Below are positions 16,889-30,241 of a stretch of DNA of 64,000 nucleotides, piece after piece. The number at the start of each line of letters is the position of its first letter. Within the stretch, counting starts at the first letter, position 1. The notes beneath the pieces were generated by a model. The model did no database searches and had not been told where the DNA came from. It saw only the letters and a list, made by a program, of their open reading frames with translations. The DNA is from Ricinus communis (taxonomy: Eukaryota > Streptophyta > Magnoliopsida > Malpighiales > Euphorbiaceae), in NCBI RefSeq assembly GCF_019578655.1, contig NC_063265.1, forward strand, positions 2,576,501 to 2,640,500, in the 5' to 3' direction. Both the position numbers and the translations under genes were made by a program.

Positions 16889-19800
16889 CACTACTATTTA
16901 CATTAAAAAAATATCATCAGAATAGCAGTGAAGGACAATTTTAATGACGAAATTGCGATGAAATGACACATTATAAAAATCATTGCAATTTAGTAACAGA
17001 TTCGTAATGGAAGATGACGGAAAATTGAAAATGGACAGATTTCATCTCTGTCACATGTGCCAATTCTTTGAATTGACTTTTGTCATGGAAGTTATTTGTT
17101 GCTATAATTTGGCATGTGATACACGCTAAGATTGGCGACAAATATTCTTGTTGATAATTAGCAACAGGTTAAATCTTTTGTCGCTAGACTTAATATCATT
17201 TTCTGGTATATATTGAATTTAGCAATAGATATGATTGTCCGTTGCTAAGCTATGAAAAATATATTTGTTGCTAATTAGCGAGGAATTTCAAATTATGTTA
17301 CTCAATTTAACATAAAATATTTTCGGTATATATTAATTTAGTAACAGAAGTATATCCATCACTAATTTGCAATAGAAAGCATATTTATCACTAATTAGCA
17401 ACATATTTCAAATTTTATCACTAAATTCAAATAATCTTTTTAGTATATGTTGAGTTTAGTGATAGATTTCAAATTTCATAGCAAAATTTAACATAAACTT
17501 TTTAATATTTTCCATTTTGGCAATGAAATTTTTTAATCTGTTGCTTATTTTTCTCCATTTTTTTTATTTTTCTGCTAATTTTAAAAAATTTTCCCATCCT
17601 TTTTTCTCTTTTCCCACTTAATACAACACTAACGCATCTTTTGTCTTTTTTTTTTTATCTAATTTTTTATTTTTCCACTTAAATACAAATTAGTAATGGA
17701 ATTGTCCGTCGCTAATGTTAATTTCTTTTTCCATATTGATTCTCTTTTCTCACTCGCTTGTTATATTTTTAGTGATGGATTTAGAGGAGAACTAAGAATG
17801 AACTTCAACCTTCTTTCATAAGTAAAAGAAAGGGAACTTCAAGGAGTAAAAATTTCATAACAAAAAGGCAATTACAGGTAATCATATTTATTATCCCAAT
17901 CTCCATTTATTCAATAAAATATGATTAACCATAATTTTTAATGTACAATACTATTTATTATTACAATCTACATTTAGACAACTGAATAAAGGATCTCCAA
18001 ATGTAAAAGGAAACAACAGTTTGCAGCTGGAATAGAGTTGAGAGATGGACAATTTCAGTTGCAAAATTGAGTTCAATTAGAGGACAAAGAGAAACAGACC
18101 CTCCTCAAATGGTGATGAGAAAAGAAAAGAAAAAGGGAACAAGAGCAAAAACGGTGGAACCACTTCAAGCAATTCAAAAGTTCCAATTCTAACTCAAGAA
18201 TCTACAATGACCGAACTTCATCAAGGAAAAAATTGGGATAATGATATAAATGGTCACTGAACTTTGCATTTAGTTACATTTTAGTCACAAAACTTTAATT
18301 TATTTCATTTTCATTATCCAACTTTAATTTTATTTCAATTTATTTACTTTGTAAATAAAAGATTGACACGTGGCGAAAACAACTAATAAGATAAGAATAA
18401 TAAAAAAAGAAAAATGTGACACGTCAACTTCTTACTGGCAATATGACTAAATTGCAACAAAAATTAAAATTAAATGATTGAAATAAAATAAATTAAAATT
18501 TTACGACCAAAATAAAACTAAGTGCAAATTTAAATTACTATTTATATTATTGTCCCGAAAAGCTATATTCTTTACTATATTTGGTTGATTTTGGATTTGC
18601 CCATACTTTGATCACTATATCTATTTTGCCTAGTCTAGGTCCGACTGCTTTGCCTAATGTCATGAAAGCTGCAGTGAAAAACTTATTAATCGCTGTCTTG
18701 TTTCAAATTAGATGCATTTTGTGTAACAGTTATGTCCATTGTGAAGGGACATGGAACAATTTGCTTGTCTGCTAAATAGCTTAGGTAATTTTGTCCTAAT
18801 GTAAAATTGAAAGCTTATTTTGATTGAAGATTTTATGCATTTTCTACTATTTGTATCCATGTGTGTATGCTTAACAATGCAATACTTTTTTCAGTTATTG
18901 TTCAATGTTTATAAGATACTCATAATGGTCTCAAGTTTTTACCAGTATCCTACATTACAAACTAGTTTTCTTGCAACTATCCTTCACTTGTGCATTCTAT
19001 TAAACATATAGTATCTAATATATAGAAGAAACTTTAGTCAAATTTAATTAAAGAAAAACCTTTCGTAATTTTCATTCATAATTTATTACACTACAACTAA
19101 AATATGTACTTGCTAACTATATTAGCACTAAAATTCTAAGTCATAACAATCCCTAATCCACATTATCATTATCATCAATGCTCCACACTACAACCATTAG
19201 TGACATCATTTAAAGATAATGAGAAAATTGCCCATGCATGCAGGCAGTACTCCCTTTTTCAGCTCCTCTGTATTTCACCTTTAATTTTTCTAATCCTCCT
19301 AGGAATTATTTGTCTTGCTTTATCACAAATCCACCTGAAGTATGCACATGAACCATTCTCACATGTCTTAAATTTCGATTTCTCTATAACTTCTTTTTAA
19401 CACATTGTCTATCACAAAAAACATATATCACCAATAACATCTATTTCTTTTTCTTCTATAAAATTTGGTTTAGTAAAAAGCTCTAAAAGATCTATAATAT
19501 ATAGGTTCAAATACTTAATTATTATAGAACTAGTTGAAACACTTGTTTGTTAAATTTTGAATACCATCAATGTATGTTACCCTTTTCTTTATCATATTTT
19601 TATTTTATTTTTTTATCATTTTTTTATTATTCCTTTTTGTTTTCATTTCATTTTCATTTTCTTTTACTGTAATTATTTTTTCTTCTCTCCTTTCATTTTA
19701 CTCTTTATCATCTCTTTCTCTATTTCACTTCTTACTATTGTTTCTTTTTTGCTCTCACTTTTACTTTTTCTCCATCTGTCTTCCATCTCTTCTTCTTCTT

Positions 19801-20215
19801 CTTTCCTCTTTTATCATTGTATTATTATATTGATGAAAATTAATTGAACATTAACATAAAAATAAAGAAAATGACAATTTATTTATTTTAAAATATTTTT
19901 AAAGGAATTTTTTTTAGCAATAACTTAGTAATAGATTTTGTATTTCTTAAAACTAATAATTTTAGTAAGGGATTTTCGGACCATTCATTGCTAATTTGTC
20001 ATGAATGAGGAAAGTCCCTAGCTTATGGAGGGACTCTTGCATCCATTACTAAATATAAAAGGTCATTGCAAACATCATTACTAAAGCATTTGCAAGGATC
20101 ATTTTAGCGAAGACATGTTTCGTCATTGATCCGTCGCTAATGGCCTTTAACGATATATTTTCTTACTTCAATGATGGATTTTGTAGACAGCTAAAAGTTA
20201 TTTCTTTTTATAATG
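16889..20215 (+). mobile_element. Probable non-autonomous CACTA (En/Spm-like) element
   Basis: The left end is CACTACTATTTACATT at 16889. Both subterminal regions (about 16930-17770 and 19910-20200) are packed with variants of GTCGCTAA / TTAGCAACAG, as expected for transposase-binding subterminal repeats. The proposed right end TAATG at 20211-20215 is one base from the expected TAGTG. Flanks are CAA (left) and CAG (right), close to a 3-bp target duplication. The 3.3-kb interior has no recognisable transposase. A pyrimidine-rich stretch at 19560-19830 yields long Phe/Leu/Ser frames that are compositional. The right boundary is the weakest part of the call. Confidence 0.5.
18235..18556. mobile_element. 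MITE, about 320 bp, copy 1
   Basis: It starts GGGATAATGATATAAATGGT and ends ATTTATATTATTGTCCC; the two ends form imperfect inverted repeats of about 40 bp. It shares ends, length and internal words (TTAGTCAC, ACACGTGG, ACTAAATTG) with the element at 40203-40522. No clear target duplication is visible, so flanks have diverged. It sits inside the CACTA-like element. Confidence 0.75.
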
Positions 20216-20339
20216 CAGGCTAAGCTATTTCTATTTAGGTCCAGAGGTCATCATGAGTTCATAACTTGATTTAGGCTTTCTTCGAGTAGTTTAGTGAAAG
20301 AGTATTCTAATAGACGGTTATCTGAGGTTTAGCTTGGAA

Positions 20340-22957
20340 TGAGTAATTAAGTAAATTGACACTGATTATGGTGCTTCAAGCTCAGTTCTATTACCTTGAC
20401 CCCAAATATCAAGCTCAAAATACTACGTTGATCTAAGATCGGGAGAATAATACTCAGGTTATTCTTATTCGAGTTGTTTAAATAGGTCGGGAGTTTTAGG
20501 AGTTTCAGTTGGAAGATTGAGTTGTGTTTATGGAAGGTTAGAATTAGGAAAATATTTAAAGTCAGGTTGTGTTTAAAGGTCAGCAAAATATTTAAGGTCG
20601 AATTGTGTTTGAAGGTCGGGCTGCAAGTCAATGTTTCTCTCCCCTTAACTTGCAGTAGGAAAATACATCTGATGTTCATGAAATCGGATATCTATACTGA
20701 CATACATTTATTGAGTTGGAGGGTGATAAAACCTATATCCTTTTCGATGAAGACCATATGCAACAAAGATACACCAAATAAAACCATATTAGAGTTTGTT
20801 GTGTATATAGTGAGGTAAGTGAATAAAGGTGATGCAACCTAGGACTTTAGAAGGTAAGTTCGGTAATTATGGTGAGGCAAGACTTTTATTTAATATATTA
20901 AGTGGGGTATGAAAGTCTAGAGTACGAGATAGAATTCCGTTTATGAGGTAAAAGGCTGAGGACAAAGTTTCTTTCCAATATTGGAGAGGCATATTGGCTT
21001 CAAATAGTATAGCTTGTACCATTTCCAAGAGATGTCAGTTTTTTCTTTCTGTGATCCCATTTTGATAGGGAGAGTAAGGGCATGTGGTTTGATGGATTAC
21101 ACCATGTTGTTGAAGGAATTGTGTGAGTTAATGATTAATGAATTTGCCTTCATTAACTGTCTGAAGTATTTGAACTGAAGTTTTGTACTGAGTTTGCACC
21201 ATCAAATAAAATCTCTTGAATAATGAGTAAACATCCTGCTTACTTTTATCAAGCATATCAATGTCATACGACTATAATCATCAATAAAGGAAATAAACCA
21301 TCGAGCTCCATTTAAGGTCGGCACCTTTGCAGGTCTGAAAACATCAGAGTGTAGAATCATAAATGGTACTAAACTTTTATTTATGCTTATAAAAAAACAG
21401 ACTCGATAGCTTTTTGCCAGTTCACAAGTTTCACATTTGAAGTTCAAAGTAGATGTTTTTGAAAACAATATAGGAAAGAAATACTTTAAATATTCAAATG
21501 ATGCATGTCCAAGGCGCTTATGCCATAACTAGATTGTATTTTCTATACTTAAGAATACCGAACTATTATTCCTTAAACTCAACTTAGTCAATGCACTTAA
21601 ACTAGATGGTGCAAGGTCAAGATAATAGAGCTTCCCTTTCCTAGTACCACAACCAATCATACTATTTATTTTGATGTTCTTAAAAACATAATAATCAGGC
21701 CAAAAAATTACTGCACAATTCAAAAAGGTGGTTAGTTAAGATACAAACATTAAATTGAAATTAGAGAATGAACAATTAGAACAAATTCTAAATTTAGGTT
21801 ATCAAGAGAAAATGACTATTTACTAGTAACACTAGCTTTTGTACCATTAGCTGTAGACACAATAGATTATTCGGATGGTTCTAGCTCGGTAGGTATGTTA
21901 AAAGACATATGATCAGTTGATCTAGAATCAATAATCCATGTATACAACCTAACAGTAGCAGAATCATAAAAAAATTTACTTGGTTATTCTGAGATACATG
22001 TAAAGTAGCAACATTTGGTGAGGAAGGTTGCTTTTTGATGTAGTTTTAGACTTTCGTTTTAGGGCTTTAGAAGGATCCTACCATTCTGGATATTCAATCA
22101 GGTCATAACATCTACTTTGAGTATGTCATGTTGCACCATATATGTACATTGCTTTATGGAATTGGTTTGTTCAGTACCAATATTAAAGCTCCAAGTTGTA
22201 TTTTTCCGAGTAGACGAGTTATTTCTTTTGGTAAGCAATGCAGTTGGCATTGAAGAAGTCTATTCATCAGTCAAGATCTTTTTTTCGATTTACTTCTCGG
22301 TGAACATATGCATATGTTCTTACAAGGTCCAAACTCGGATCCATTCAAAGAATTTCTCCTCTCACTTGTTCAAATTCAGCATCAAGTCCATTTAAGAGGA
22401 TGTGAATTCTCAACTTTTTCACAACTGCTGTATACATAGTGATGTCATCAAGATCTTCCATTCTTACTTTATCCCGATGATCAAGTTTCTGAAATATTTC
22501 AATCAACTTGCCATAGTAAGGCAGAAGAGATCCGTCAAACCGTCGATTTAGGAATACTAGTTGATTAAGAGCAAAAATCTGAGTTTCGTTTGATCCATCA
22601 TTTTTGCAAGAGCATTCCAGATTTCACGAACTGTATAAATATGAAAGTACCTTTTCATGATCTCTGATGTCATTGATGTGAGTAACCAACTTTTAACTTT
22701 CTGATTTTCTGCATATCACTTAGAATAAGAAGAAGAATCTCCCATAATATAATCTATCCAGCGATATGCATCTCCATAATTTGAGACCAAATATCATAAT
22801 TGGTTTCAGGAAGGATTATTCTAGTTTTAAAACTAGAATTTTTAGAGAAAACATGAATAATTTGTGATAATGGTATAATGGTTGATTTAGTGGGAGTTTT
22901 CAGATGGAGAAGACGACATCTTTTAATGGAGGATTTACATAATATGCTCTGATACTA
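20340..22957 (-). pseudogene. Ty1/copia retrotransposon remnant (gag to integrase)
   Basis: Minus-strand frames, broken by stops and shifts, give in order: gag-like sequence (about 22900-22000); a protease relic near 21950-21830 with the copia context around D-S-x-x-T-D-H-M, where the usual glycine of DSG/DSA is Arg; an HHCC integrase zinc motif split by a stop (WHKRLGHASFEYL near 21530, then CETC); the integrase core with FIDDYSR (about 21290) and HQTTCPYSP (about 21090); and the post-integrase sequence near 20760-20690. Reverse transcriptase and the 3' LTR are missing, so the element is truncated on its 3' side. Confidence 0.85.
22945..22954 (-). other. Initiator tRNA-Met primer binding site of the copia remnant
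   Basis: On the minus strand the sequence reads TATCAGAGCA three bases after the LTR end, the usual plant copia site complementary to the 3' end of tRNA-iMet. Confidence 0.75.
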
Positions 22958-23188
22958 TGAAGAAACTTGATTCAATATTTACTCTTATTGAATTACTCAA
23001 GTACAAATACTTATATAGACTCTCCTTTACAAGAATCATACTATAATACAAATTAGAAAAAAAAAATATTTCTAAAGGATAGGAACATATATGGTAAGAG
23101 ATAAATACAAGAGATATATATTATTTAGGAGATACATGCCAAAGTAAATCTCCTACAAAGTATACATGGAGCATACATACACTTGTCA
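22958..23188 (-). repeat. 5' LTR of the copia remnant
   Basis: On the minus strand it begins TGACAAGTGTATG (23188) and ends AAGTTTCTTCA (22958), giving 231 bp with TG...CA ends directly before the primer binding site. No matching 3' LTR is seen within the window. Confidence 0.75.
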
Positions 23189-23193
23189 AGTTA

Positions 23194-25500
23194 CCTATTA
23201 TACGAGTTCACCAATAAAATAATTTTTAAAATTAAATACTATTTACTTTCTCATGTTTCTTATAAAGTTAGTCTATGTTATTTTATTATATTAAATTTCT
23301 TTAAATTTTAATAAAACTAAATACTACTTCTCTGTGTTAGTCAAATAACTAAACTCATAATTTAAAATTAAAATCTAATCCTTATATTTATTATCAAATA
23401 TCAAACTCGTCCAAAATTAATTTTATTATCCAAATTAGAATAAAATAATATTTTTAGCACAAGTTAATTTTAATGTCTAATTAAAATAATAAATTTAATA
23501 TTCTTTTAATTTTTTAGTATAATTTAATCTTAGAAAATTTAGATATATTAAAAATACTTTATTTAATATTATTAAATTACTATATAATGTAGTTTAAAAT
23601 TTTTACATAAAATAAAAAATAAAAAATTATTATTTTAGTTCAACATTAAATTAAAATATATGAAAAATAAAAACTTTACTTGTATTAGTTTCATTTAAAT
23701 GGTTGATGCAAAACTTCATTTTTAACCTATAAGATTATTATGGTATTTTTCATGGGTAGTGAACTAGTTAACTTCAATATTTCTTCTGTTAAGCTAATTA
23801 GTGTCTAAATTATTTAACTAAATTAAGACATAATTATTTAATTTGATTTTTATTTTAATATAATTTAACTCTAATATATAATAAAAATAACAATAGAACT
23901 ATATTTTTAACTAGAAATATTTATTTTATATTAATAACTTAAATTATATTATATAGTAATTTAATAATTGTAAATAAGTAGTTTTAAAATATTTAAATTT
24001 TATTTGAATTAAATTATATTAAAAATAAAATATTCAAGCAAGTAAAATATATTAATTAATTATTTTAATGAGACACTAAAATTAATTTATACTTAAAATA
24101 AAATCTTACTATAAAATATTAAAATTAATTTTAAATGAATTTAATACTTGATAATAGATTCAATGATCAGATTATAATTTTAGATTATGAATTTAGTCCT
24201 CCGACTGATATGAAATAAATAATAGTTAGTTTTATTGAAATTTTAAAAAAATTTAATGTTTTAAAATAAATTATTTATTAGATGAAATTTCAAAGGTAAT
24301 TAAATAGTATTTTGCTTCTTTAGACTAGTGGGTTACATTGTTTTTAAACATGTGGAGATTTTTAATAACAAAAAGTGAACCAAACCAAATTTTAAATTTA
24401 ACATAAGTCTAAAAGATTATTATTATATGGAAATTATATGAATTTATATAGTTTGTTACTTTTAGGGCTAATAAGATAGAATTCAATTCTATAAGATTTT
24501 CCATATTCCCACCAAACCAATAGAATCTTTTTTTAGCACGATGAGTAGAATAGTTGGTTAGGTAAGATAGTGACGGAAAGGGTCTCCCATTAACGATATG
24601 TGCTCCTCACCATGATCGATTCATGGAACATGCAAGGCTTAGAGGGAGCTCCATGTGGTTATGGTATTGGTGGAATTTGAGTAGCACAAATACTGATAAC
24701 AAATCCATCCTGAAAAACAGAGCCATGCTTAGTTTGATGCCTACTATGAATTCAAATTGTCGGCCATTTCTACAGATGACAACCCATTGAGTCAAACTTA
24801 CGACCCAGTGATGAAAAGCTCAACATGCAGTGCAAATGTAACGTCTTGCCTGCTGCTTAATGATTATGTTGAATTTTTGACACTGTAATGGTAAAAGCTG
24901 TATCATCTGGCAAACCTTAGTTCTACCCTCCGTTATTATGGTTGACTAAACAAAAATTGGTTTATAATTTAAGAGTTGGTTTGGACCGAGGGATTGAGAG
25001 ATTTTAGATGAAATTTTTTGTAAATATATGGATTTTGTTTAGTTTAAATCTATCGTTCATAAAATAAAAATTTGGTATGAATCTATGAATTTTAATAAAA
25101 TTTTCATTTTCTTTAACTCTTTTGTTCTTTAGGGTTTTAATTTCCATCTAAAAGGTGAAAAAGTCCAAAATTCATAGTTTTAAATGAATAATAAATTATT
25201 ATATTATTTGTTATTCTAATATTTTTTTAATAGATTTATTTGATTTTAATATTATTTTTAACTTTTAATAAAAATCTATTGTTTTTATGTATAATCCAAA
25301 TAATAGAATTTTAAAAATTTATAAATTTTGATTAAACCTATGGATTTTAAAATTTTCAATTCAAATGATCTAAGGACTCTATAAAGTGATAAAAATTACG
25401 GTCTCAATTTGAGCTAGTTATAAATAAAAATAAACTTTCTATTATAATAAGTTATTAATTCTTTAAGTGCTGCCTTAAAAAAATTCCTCTATATAGTAAT
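23194..25500. other. AT-rich intergenic DNA with one less AT-rich island
   Basis: No gene is recognised. The stretch 24535-24900 is clearly less AT-rich than its surroundings and has a minus-strand frame of 62 residues (24795-24607) that I do not recognise; it may be a relic of a gene or transposon. The block near 25378-25505 is a diverged copy of the dispersed repeat at 7167-7490. Confidence 0.45.
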
Positions 25501-25502
25501 AG

Positions 25503-26249
25503 GAAAAATTACAAATTTAGTGTTTTAACTTTTACGTTTTTCTATTTTAGTGTCTAAATTATTCTTTTATTAATTTAAGTGTTTGAATATGTTAAAAATG
25601 TTCAATATTGTGTCTCTAGCCGGTCTTATAGGTTAAAGTGTTTATTTGGTTTATTTTGAATTGCAAATTAACTTAAATACCCTCCTTTAAAATAATATCA
25701 TATTTATTTAATTCTTCTTTTTATCTTTTTTATTTTTATCCATTTTCAACACTATTTCTTTTAAATTTCATTTGCTTCTCAAAAGTTAAAAGGAAAAAAA
25801 TAAAATTATTTTATTTTTATCATTCATTCAAATAAGAAATTAAAAATAAATAAAAGTCATTTACTTATTCTTCTTATTTTCGTGCATTCACCTTAAAAAA
25901 TTAAAATAAAAATATTTTTCATTTCAAAACAATAAGAGAAAAAAAAAGTATTAAGTGTTTTTAAAAAATAACTTTTAGATATCAAAAGATGATGAGTAAA
26001 TTTTTTTAAGGAAAAATATTTAATTCAATATTTTCTTTAGTGCTAAAAGAAGAATTTATAGAAAATAGAAACAAGATTAAAAAAATTAAGAAAAATAGGA
26101 AAGAAGAAATAGAAAAAATTATAAGTAAGGATGAATAAGGATATTTAAGTCATTTTATATGTAAAATGAATTAAATTATTACTTTAACCTGTAAAGCCTA
26201 TAAGAGGCACCATAATATATATAAATTAACAGGTTCAGATTAAAAAGGC
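25503..26249. mobile_element. Foldback/MITE-like element, right arm cut by a copia LTR
   Basis: The left arm around 25590-25680 (with TCTTATAGGTTAAAGTG) is an imperfect inverted copy of 26140-26235 (with TTAACCTGTAAAGCCTATAAGAGGCACC). The left arm extends about 85 bases further out than the right arm, which stops where the copia 3' LTR begins. The interior is AT-rich with no coding sequence. Confidence 0.6.
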
Positions 26250-26464
26250 TGCCAGAATTGTTGAATTCGTCACTTCCTTTTATTTAGACTGATAGAATAT
26301 ATATACAACTAGAGTGCTGCAGCAACAACTAACTAACAGCTACTAAGTTTGAACAATTCAAAATGATTTGAATGAAACTTAAAGAGTAGTTACAACAGAA
26401 CATTAAGGATAAGGAATAATCAAATTTGAAATATATAACAGAATATTCACAGCCTGTATTATAG
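26250..26464 (-). repeat. 3' LTR of the second copia element
   Basis: On the minus strand the region follows the end of pol and a purine tract TTGAGGGG at about 26464-26475. It has a TG near 26453 and ends TCTGGCA at 26250. The exact 5' base of the LTR is uncertain by about 12 bases. Confidence 0.6.
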
Positions 26465-29400
26465 CCCCTCAAGATGGAGGTCTGTCCAAGACTCCAATCT
26501 TGTCTCGTAGAAGAAGAAATCTGGTTCTTGTCAACGGTTTGGTTAGAGCATCAGCTAGTTGATCAATTGTGGAGACGTGTGAAACACGAAGTGTACCATT
26601 CTGAACTTGATCTCGCACAAAATGAAAGTCAATGGCCAAATGCTTCATTCTTGAATGCAAAACTGGATTAGAACATAGTTGATTGGCACCTAAATTGTCA
26701 CAATATATAATTGGAGCAGAATTGATTTGCTGGCCAATATCACGTAAAAGAGAAGTGATCCAATTGATTTCTGCAGCAGTATTTGCAACTGACCTGTACT
26801 CAGCTTTTATGGAGGATCTTGCTACTGTACGTTGTTTCTTGGAGCTCCATGAAATAGGATTTCTGCCAAGATAAATCACATAAGCACCAATTGAATAATA
26901 ACTATCTTTATCTCCACCCCAATCTGCATCTGAGAAGGCATGTAAGGTGACATATGAACTCCAATGAAGTTGTAAGGATTTGTTTTGAGTGCCAACAAGA
27001 TAGCGCAATATTCTTATCACAAGAAGCCAATGTTCATTCGTCGGTTTATGCATAAATTGGGACAATTTATTGACTGGAAAAGCAATATCAGGTCTGGTCA
27101 TTAATAGATATTGAAGACTGCCAATGACAGCTCTATATTCTGAGGGATCCTGAAGAAGTTCACTTGAGTGTATCATTGATGACAATGGAGGACTCATCGG
27201 TGTTTGCACGAGCTTTGCATCTATCATTTTGGTGCGAGTTAATAAATCTCTCAAGTATTTTCGTTGAGATAGCAATAAACCTTTCTGATTTGGAACAACT
27301 TCGACACCAAGAAAATATGACAATGGTTCCAGATCTTTTATTGAGAACTTTGCAGCAAGAGTGCTTATAAATTGTTTATAAATTGTTCTATGTTGTCAAT
27401 ATTATTACCTGTAACAATAATATCTTCAACATAGACCAAAATATAAATTAGATCACCTTTAGACTGATATACAAAGAGAGATGTATCTGCATCTGAATTT
27501 TTGAATCCCAGTTGAAGAAGAAATTTTTTTAATTCATAGTACCATGCCCTTGGGGCTTGCTTCAAGCCATAAATTGCTTTCCTTAGTTTGCAAACATGTG
27601 AAGGATTTTTTGGATCAATGAAGTCTGGTGGTTGGTACATGTACACTGTCTCATGAAGATGTCATTGTAAGAATGCATTGTTTACATCTAGTTGCCGTAG
27701 CAACCAGCCTTTAGACACTGCAATGCTCAAGACAAGACGTATTGTTGTTGGTTTAATCACCGGGCTAAAGGTATTATGATAATCTACACCTGGCCTTTGA
27801 TGAAATCCTTTAGCAACCAAACGAGTTTTAAACCTGTCAACAATACCATTAGAGGAAAATTTAGTACAAAAAATTCATTTACAGCCAACCACATTCTTAG
27901 AAGGATATGATGGAACTAATTTCCAGGTTCCATTTTTCAGTAAAGCATCATACTCCTCAGATATGGCTTTACGCCATTTGGATCCTTTAAAGCTTGACTG
28001 GTTGATGTAGGTTCAAGAGAGTTGGATTGTTGGAGTTGAGTGTTTAGGTTGAGTTTCTGAATAGGTTTATGAATGTTATTGCGTGATCTTGTTTTCATAT
28101 GGTGGGGTTGGGTGGTGTTTGAAGGTTGTGGATTTGATGAGGAGAGATTTTATTGCGGTTGAGCTGATTATTAATTCTCAGATACTGATAGAGTGTTACC
28201 TACAGTTGAAGATATGAGTGACCTTGATGATGAATCAACAATTGGAACTTTGATGATTGGAGGAATCCAAGTAGATACTGATAGATCACGTATTTCAGAT
28301 TTTTATGAGTTAAGAGTTTTGAAAGGAAAAGATAGACTCAACAAACTTGACGTGTCTAGAAGTTTAAATTTTAGAGGAGGATGTATCAAAACATAGATAA
28401 GCACTCTGAGTTAAGGAATAATAGAGAAAAACACATGGCTTTTACCGAGATTCTAATTTATGTGATGTATATGGTCTTAGCCAAGGGTAGCACAAGCATC
28501 CAAAAATCTGTAATTTTGAATAATTAGGTGTTGTTTGAAAAAGAATTTCGTATGGGGAGAGAAGATTAAGGGTTTAGGTAGGCATTCTGTTTATCAGATA
28601 CACTGCAGTTGAAAAGGCATAATTCCAATAGGATAAAGGAATAGATGCATGAGACAAAAGGGTTAACCCAGTTTCAACAATATGGAGATGTCTCCTTTCA
28701 GCTAGGCCATTGTATTCAGGTGTGTGAGGAGGAGTAGTGAGATGTGTAACACCATGTTCTGCTAAAAATTATTTTAAAGCCATATATTCACCACCGTTAT
28801 CGGAGTATAAAATTTTGAGTTGATTTTTGAAGTGATTTTCAACAATGGCTTTGAATCTAATAAACACTTCCTTAACTTCAGATTTACGTTTCAAAGGATA
28901 AAACCAAATGTATTTGGTATGGTGATCAATAAAAATCACATAGTATTTAAATCCTTCAGATGATATTACTGGTGAGGTCCAGACATCAGAGAATATGATA
29001 TCTAAAGGATTCTTTGACATAAGAGAAGAAGAGGAAGAAAAAGGTTGTTTGTGACTTTTCTTGCACTGACAAGAATTACAAAAATCAGAAGACATAGAAG
29101 ATATTTAAAGATTATTTTTGGAGACAATATGCCTCATTATTGGAAGAGCTGGGTGTCCTAAACGACTGTGCCACTCAGAGGACGTTGCTTTTAGACTGGA
29201 AAATGCAAGAATAGGTTGAGAAGTAGGCCACTCATAAACTCCAAACTGTAGCTTTACCCTTCATCAACATTGCACCTGTTTGGAGATCCTTCACAATAAA
29301 AGAGTTTGGTAAGAATTCAATGGAGGTATTATTTGTAGTACAAAATTTAGAAAAAGAAATTAGATTATGTTTCATGCTGGGAACACAAAGAACATTATCT

Positions 29401-29760
29401 AACTGAAATTTAGAATTTGGAGTGCATAGAGAGGTAGAGCCAGTATGAGTAATTGATAATCCAGTACCATCTCCTATCAATATATCATCAGAATCAGTAT
29501 ATGGAGCATGAAGTGCAAGATTATTCAAATCTGTGGTGACATGGTGTGTTGCTCCACTGTCAAGTAGCCATTGATTTTAAGAAGACTGAGTTGCAATGTT
29601 TGCTTACGGTGGCTTGAGGTTATTTTATGGGCTTGATTTGGTGTATTAGGTAATTGGAATGATGCGATAATTTGGACAATTTTTTGCCGAGTGTCCTTGA
29701 GTTTTACAGATTTGACAGAAGTCAAGATATGGTCGTGGTGTTTTTGCACAGCTTCAAAAG
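26465..29760 (-). pseudogene. Ty1/copia retrotransposon remnant (gag end to RNase H)
   Basis: Minus-strand domains in order: a CCHC zinc knuckle C-x2-C-x4-H-x4-C near 29713-29672; gag-preintegrase (29528-29232); integrase (29095 to about 28560) with an FSDVW and FIDHHTKY-type core; reverse transcriptase from about 27990, with [10 protein letters not shown] near 27690 followed by a stop, then KAIYGLKQAPRAW and YVEDI (first Asp of the usual YVDD changed to Glu); and a 284-residue block (27323-26469) with SYFLGVEV, PDIAF, DADWGGD and the RNase H end ADALTKP. Stops and shifts make it non-functional. The 5' end is cut within gag near 29760 and no 5' LTR is visible. Confidence 0.9.
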
Positions 29761-30241
29761 GCTATTTTCCTCTTTCCCTTTTCCATTTTTTAGTCTAATT
29801 GATATAGATGTATCTAGTACACATCCTATACTCTACTAAGGACAAAACATCTTTCATTCCACTCTCAAGTCCTTATAAAATCAATATTAATTGTTATATA
29901 GCTAACTGATAGGATACAAAAAGCAAATAAGAAAACAAAGGTACCTTTTGCATGTTTGAAAATAACTGTGAAGCTTGCACCTTCTTCCAAGTGTAGATTA
30001 GCTTGGAGACACCTTAGAAACTAGTTCCATGTTGCCTTTATTTCCAATTGCACCACAATTCATGTAATTTGAAATATTTTATTGTTCTATCTCTCCTAAC
30101 CGCACATAATAGCTGGAGAAAAATACAAAAACATACATTATGGTTAGACACTTTTACATTTAGGGGACTCTGATTTTTTTTCGAGAGAAAGAAATACCTT
30201 GTGATTTATTTTTTTATTTTTATTTTTTTTTACAATTTTAC
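29761..30241. other. Junction region without recognisable gene
   Basis: After the gag truncation the sequence loses resemblance to copia. No coding region or terminal repeat is supported here; it may belong to the transposon relics on either side. Confidence 0.4.

Noticed and set aside
18235..18556. An 11-bp target duplication for MITE copy 1 like that of copy 2
   Set aside because: Flanks AGGAAAAAATT and GAAAAGCTATA do not match well enough.
19557..19847. Long Phe/Leu/Ser-rich frames suggesting a membrane protein
   Set aside because: They come from a TTTC/TTTA-rich pyrimidine tract inside the CACTA-like element; two overlapping frames are equally open.
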